Shown here piece by piece: positions 58,199 to 64,000 of a DNA stretch of 64,000 nucleotides. The translations under genes and the position numbers were made by a program. Within the stretch, counting starts at the first letter, position 1, and each line of letters starts with the position of its first letter. This DNA comes from Chondrosia reniformis (lineage: Eukaryota; Porifera; Demospongiae; Chondrillida; Chondrillidae). The notes below the pieces were generated by a model. It was not told the DNA's origin. It saw nothing but the letters and a program-made list of their open reading frames with translations, and ran no database searches. The DNA lies in assembly GCA_947172415.1 (NCBI GenBank), contig OX359198.1, forward strand, positions 1,767,401-1,831,400. The letters run 5' to 3'.

Positions 58199-58384
58199 TC
58201 AGTCCACTGCCTTTGAAAACCAAACAGAAGAATCTTGTTTCTCATTTTGATTGTATCCAACTTCACCTTCCAACACATTAGAGGTGTAACCAGGATTTTT
58301 GGAACATTCAACTTCATCTTTGTCATAGAATGATATTTCAGGTGGATCCTCATATTCATCATACTCTTTGAATTCATCAACCAT
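58199..58384 (-). pseudogene. Truncated acidic antisense ORF, copy C
   Basis: Same deletion as in B; 61 codons remain. Confidence 0.4.
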
Positions 58385-58489
58385 TTTCTTTTTTCATGTG
58401 ACCTTTCCTCAGTCCTTCTTCTTTCTGTACAACATCTCCATAATGTTTACATTGCAACACAATTCAATAGCAATCCTACTTATAAGTAA

Positions 58490-58700
58490 ATAAAAACATT
58501 TTAAAAGTGAAATGAAAAGTAGGGATGGCAGTCCCTACAACAGTACCTATCACATCTAGAAAGAGCAATAAAACAAGACAATGATCATATAATAAGGCTA
58601 ACAATACACATATAGAATATATACTGCCTCAAATTTCAGTGACTTAACAATACACATCACTTCCATGTTTGGGCGCACCATGATGGCTGAAGTCACTCAA
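58490..58700. mobile_element. Diverged MITE relative, copy C
   Basis: Equivalent of 4600-4800 and 45600-45830. Confidence 0.4.
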
Positions 58701-58949
58701 CCGGCCATTCATGTGATATATACATGTGAATGCACGATTACAACTCCAGTAACTGTATTATATTAATGTCTATGGTCGATATTTTAACTAGGCCGGCTGT
58801 ACTCTAAGTCTAATTCCTAACTCAAGAGAGAATAATGTATTGATACAATTTGCAAAATAATGCTTTTAAAGCAACTGTAGCTCCAAAAATGATTTTTATA
58901 TATATTGTAGGATATACTCTGTATATACGTACGTACATACGTATATGTA

Positions 58950-60766
58950 TATGGTGAGATATAAGGGCAATTTTATGAGTTTCATCAAAATTTCAAAAAC
59001 TCATTAGACATGCTCTATATTTGTCTGTGAATGCGCACAGCTTCATCTTTCCATTTGATAGAGTTACAGCCCTCACTGTACATTAACTTTGGGTATGCAA
59101 TTGCAAAGTTAATGTATGGTGAGAGATAGGGCAAATTTTAATACCATCAAAATTTTAAAAACACATTATAGACATACTTTATATGTGTCTGTGAATGCAT
59201 ATGCCGACGCAAATTCACAGCTTCATATCTTTCCATTTGATAGAGTTATAGCCATCAATGTATATTAAATTGGGTATGCAAAGTTAATGTTATGGTGAGA
59301 GATAAGGCAAATTATAAGTTCCATCAAAATTTCAAAAACTCATTGAACATACTCTATTATGTATCTGTGACTGCTGCCGCAAAGTCAAAGCTTCATATCT
59401 TACCATTTGATAAAGTGACAGCCATCAATGTATATTGAATTGGGTATACAAAGTTAATGTATGGTGAGAGATAGGGCAAATTTTAAGTTTCATCAAAATT
59501 TCACAAACCCATTGGACATGCTCTATAGATGTTTATGAATGCTGACACAAAGGTTTAGCTTCACATCTCTCCAGCCCTCAATGTACATTTACTTCTGTAT
59601 AGAAAGTTAATGTATTATGAGAGATAGGGCAAATTTTAAGTTTCATCAAAATTTCACAAACCCATTGGACCTGCTCTATAGATGTTTGTGAATGCTGACA
59701 CAAAGGTTCATGATCAGCTTCATATATCTCTCTCCATTTGATAGAGTTACAGCCCTCAATGTACATTTACTTCTGTATAGAAAGTTAATGTACGGTGAGA
59801 GATAGAGCAAATTTTAAGTTTCATCAAAATTTCAAAAACCCTATGGCCATGTTGTATAGATGTCTGTGAATGCTGACACAAAGGTGTGGCTTCATATCTC
59901 TCCATTTGATAGAGTTACAGCCCTCAATGTGTGATTACATCTGGTATAGAAAGTTAATGTAAGTGAGAGATAGGGCAAATTTTAAGTTGCAACAAAATTT
60001 CAAAAACCCATTGGACATGCTCTATAGATGTCTGTGAATGCTGACACAAATGTTTAGCTTCAAATTCTCTCCATTTGATGGAGTTACAGCCCTCAATGTA
60101 CATTTACTTCTGATATACAAAGTTAATGTATTGTGAGAGATAGGGCAAATTTTAAGTTTCATCAAAATTTCAAAAACCTTTTGGTCATGTTGTATAGATG
60201 TCTGTGAATGCTGACAAAAAGATGTAGCTTCATATATCTCTCCATTTGATGGAGTTACAGCCCTCAATGTACATTAAATTCTGGTATACAAAGTTAATGT
60301 ATTGTGAGAGATAGGGCAAATTTTAAGTTTCATCAAAATTTCAAAAACCCATTGGCCATGTTGTATAGATGTCTGTGAATGCTGACACAAATGTTTAGCT
60401 TCATATCTCTCCATTTGATGGAGTTACAGCCCTCAATGTACGTTAACTTCTGGTATACAAAGTTAATGTATTGTGAGATAGGGCAAATTTTAAGTTTCAT
60501 CAAAATTTCAAAAACCTTTTGATCATGTTGTATAGATGTCTGTGAATCCTGACAAAAAGATGTAGCTTCATATCTCTCCATTTGATGCAGTTACAGCCCT
60601 CAATGTACATTAAATTCTGGTATACAAAGTTAATGTATTGTAAGAGATAGGGCAATTTTTAAGCTTCATCACAATTTCAAAAACCCATTGGACATGCTCT
60701 ATAAGATGTCTGTGAATGCTGACAAAAAGATTTAGCTTCATATCTCGTCATTTGATAGAGTTACAG
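58950..60766. repeat. 169-bp satellite array after copy C
   Basis: About eleven monomers, diverged at the gene side; a deletion near 59573 removes part of the dyad region of one monomer. Confidence 0.95.
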
Positions 60767-61815
60767 AACTACAGTTAAGTGTACTGTTTTGTTAGAAAAA
60801 ATTGCGTAATACTATATATGGCCGACCGTTTGAAGGTATAATAAAGGACAAAATTTAAAACTATATCTGAAAATCTAGAATACTTTCCAATTTTTTATAC
60901 ATAGGGATATGCACTTTGTAGTACTTGATTGTTATTGAAGTACTATCTATCCATATATTTTGATATGGATCTAGTTAAAGTGAAATTTCGTCAATCGACA
61001 GCCAACGAAACTCCAAAGAAAAAAAGTTGGACCATACCGAACGCTACCATCCACGACGCTCATAGGCCGGGATCGTTGGTAACGCTCTGCCGAGTTGAGC
61101 TTTGGGTGTCACTTGCGTGAGAAGAACCAGTTCTTCTCGATATGGCCGACTCATATGAATCCTTAAAGATATCAGATGCCAATCCCACATTACGTGGAAC
61201 CCCCCCGAAATCCGGATTATTGGTGAGCACGTCTCTATGGCACCAACCGATTAGGAGACAGCTTCAGAGTCTAAGCGCTACCAACCTCTATGGGAACCGC
61301 AACCACCATAGAGATGTGTCCAGGTAGGCCTACTTTATACGGTTTTTCGCTTCTATTTATATGAAGTTTTGTCCAAAGAAAACGGTTGTGGTTGGGACCT
61401 TTTTTAATATATTTCTCGTTATTTCCAGATCAGTGAATTGTTTCAAGCACATTTAAAGACATAGGCAGTATTAGTGGTTCACCTGAAAACTGGGAAAAGC
61501 GATAAAAATCCTGTAAGTGTCTTGATGGGCCGAGGAGAACGACTTTTGTGATCCCAATTATTTTCGAGAAATCGTCAAATTATTCCACTTTAATTCCAGA
61601 CCACTGAATAGTTCCAAGCAATTTTACACACATACGCAATATTTCCAATACATCTCAAAACTGTGGCAAATGGAAAAAAGCCTGTATGTGTCTTGGTGGA
61701 GAGAGGAGAGCGACTTTTCGTGATACAGAAAACTAGATATAGTGAGAGGTCCGATATTTATCGCCTGTACGATATTTATATCTATGATCGATATTTCAAC
61801 TAGGCCGGTTTTATT
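60767..61815. repeat. Cassette copy 6
   Basis: Same two junctions as copies 1, 2 and 4. Confidence 0.75.
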
Positions 61816-64000
61816 AGATGTCTGTGAATGCTGAAACAAATATGTAGCTTCATATCTCTCCATTTGATGGAGTGACAGCCCTCAATGTACATTAAATTCT
61901 GGTATACAAAGTTAATGTATTGTGAGAGATAGGGCAAATTTTAAGTTTCATCAAAATTTCAAAAACCCATTGGCCATGTTGTATAGATGTTTGTGAATGC
62001 TGACACAAATGTTTAGCTTCATATCTATCCATTTGATGGAGTTACAGCCCTCAATGTACATTAACTTCTAGTATACAAAGTTAATGTATTGTGAGAGATA
62101 GGGCAAATTTTAAGTTTCATCAAAATCTCAAAAACCTTTTGGTCATGTTGTATAGATGTCTGTGAATGCTGACAAAAAGATGTAGCTTCATATCTCTCCA
62201 TTTGATGGAGTTACAGCCCTCAATGTACATTAAATTCTGGTATACAAAGTTAATGTATTGTGAGAGATAGGGCAAATTTTAAGTTTCATCAAAATTTCAA
62301 AAACCCATTGGCCATGTTGTATAGATGTCTGTGAATGCTGACACAAATGTTTAGCTTCATATCTCTCCATTTGATGGAGTTACAGCCCTCAATGTACGTT
62401 AACTTCTGGTATACAAAGTTAATGTATTGTGAGATAGGGCAAATTTTAAGTTTCATCAAAATTTCAAAAACCCATTGTGCATGTTGTATAGATGTCTGTG
62501 AATGCTGACACAAATGTTTAGCTTCATATCTCTCCATTTGATGGAGTTACAGCCCTCAATGTACATTAAATTCTGGTATACAAAGTTAATGTATTGTGAG
62601 AGATAGGGCAAATTTTAAGTTTCATCAAAATTTCAAAAACCTATTGGACATGTTGTAGAGATGTCTGTGAATGCTGACACAAATGTTTAGCTTCATATCT
62701 CTCCATTTGATAGAGTTACAGCCCTCAATGTACATTAACTTCTGGTATACAAAGTTAATGTATTGTGAGAGATAGGGCAAATTTTAAGTTTCATCAAAAT
62801 TTCAAAAACCTGTTGGTCATGTTGTATAGATGTCTGTGAATGCTGACAAAAAGATGTAGCTTCATATCTCTCCATTTGATGGAGTTACAGCCCTCAATGT
62901 ACATTAACTTCTGGTATACAAAGTTAATGTATTGTGAGAGATATATAGTGCAAATTTTAAGTTTCATCAAAATTTCAAAAAACTTTTGGTCATGTTGTAT
63001 AGATGTCTGTGAATGTTGACACAAATGTTTAGCTTCATATCTCTCCATTTGATAGAGTTACAGCCCTCAATGTACATTAACTTCTGTTATACAAAGTTAA
63101 TGTATTGTGAGAGATAGGGCAAATTTTAAGTTTCATCAAAATTTCAATAACCCATTGTGCATGTTGTATAGATGTCTGTGAATGCTGACACAAATATGTA
63201 GCTTCATATCTCTCCATTTGATGGAGTTACAGCCCTAAAAGTACATTAAATTCTGGTATACAAAGTTAATGTATGGTGAGAGATAGGGCAAATTTTATGT
63301 TTCATCAAAATTTCAAAAAACCCATTGGCCATGTTGTATAGATGTTTGTGAATGCTAACAAAAAGATTTAGCTTCATATCTCATCATTTAATAGAGTGAC
63401 AGCCCTCAATGTACATTAACTTCTGGTATACAAAGTTAATGTATTGTGAGAGATAGTGCAAATTTTAAGTTTCATCAAAATTTCAAAAACCTTATGGTCA
63501 TGTTGTATAGATGTCTGTGAATGCTGACAAAAAGATTTAGCTTCATATCTCTCCATTTGATGGAGTTACAGCCCTCAATGTACATTAAATTCTGGTATAC
63601 AAAGTTAATGTATTGTGAGAGATAGGGCAAATTTTAAGTTTCAACCAAATTTCAAAAACCCATTGGCCATGTTGTATAGATGTCTGTGAATGCTGACACA
63701 AATGTTTAGCTTCATATCTCTCCATTTGATGGAGTTACAGCCCTCAATGTACGTTAACTTCTGGTATACAAAGTTAATGTATTGTGAGATAGGGCAAATT
63801 TTAAGTTTCATCAAAATTTCAAAAACCCATTGTGCATGTTGTATAGATGTCTGTGAATGCTGACACAAATGTTTAGCTTCATATCTCTCCATTTGATGGA
63901 GTTACAGCCCTCAATGTACATTAAATTCTGGTATACAAAGTTAATGTATTGTGAGAGATAGGGCAAATTTTAAGTTTCATCAAAATTTCAAAAACCTATT
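61816..64000. repeat. 169-bp satellite array to window edge
   Basis: About thirteen monomers. A three-monomer stretch near 62280-62570 recurs near 63630-63930 with the same short GTGAGATAGGG variant, a local higher-order duplication. Confidence 0.95.

Overview
The window is eukaryotic and very probably from an invertebrate animal. It is AT-rich, its genes are split by GT-AG introns with matching phases, it carries exons of the metazoan lysosomal membrane gene CLN3, and it is packed with eukaryotic mobile elements and satellite DNA. A sponge or a similar early-branching marine animal would fit, but the sequence alone does not prove it. No bacterial operon, CRISPR array or functional tRNA/rRNA gene is visible.

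Layout. Three copies of one gene (A 1-952, cut by the window edge; B 41268-43337; C 53434-56227) and a fourth, chimeric relative (D 33888-35423) are strung along the window. The full product is read as a coiled coil, then a PD-(D/E)XK nuclease-like region, then a protein-kinase-like region. Each of A, B and C is followed by the same ~4 kb tail: a conserved hairpin, a MITE, a reverse-transcriptase scrap and a small antisense acidic ORF. After the tail comes a satellite of ~169 bp monomers (5.03-30.2 kb with interruptions; 46.1-49.7 kb; 58.9 kb to the edge). A ~1.05 kb low-copy cassette is embedded in the satellite six times with identical left junctions, and a seventh, partial and less decayed copy lies at 36.95 kb. 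Before genes D and C sits a ~2 kb block holding three CLN3 exons, one of them inverted. The unit is therefore roughly cassette - CLN3 fragment - gene - tail - satellite - cassette - satellite, duplicated segmentally.

The largest satellite array is interrupted at 14742-20580 by a 5.84 kb DNA transposon with CACAGGATG termini and a 3-bp ATT duplication, CACTA (En/Spm)-like. It carries a two-exon protein kinase gene (15503-17457, minus) and, divergent from it across a 200 bp promoter gap, a six-exon coiled-coil/basic protein gene (17658-20121, plus, one frameshift). A zinc-finger exon faces the left end and looks like the remnant of a deleted transposase.

Between D and B (34.3-40.8 kb) lie a 21-bp coding minisatellite, a transposase-associated pseudogene, a tRNA-derived SINE, and the last four exons of CLN3 on the minus strand (38513-40221). 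The 5' half of that CLN3 is not adjacent; its early exons occur as rearranged pieces at 31.5-32.6 and 51.0-52.1 kb. Only gene C appears intact among the kinase-like copies; A and B carry frameshifts and D has lost the nuclease and kinase parts. A 611 bp pogo/Tigger derivative sits in an intron of C and is absent from B.
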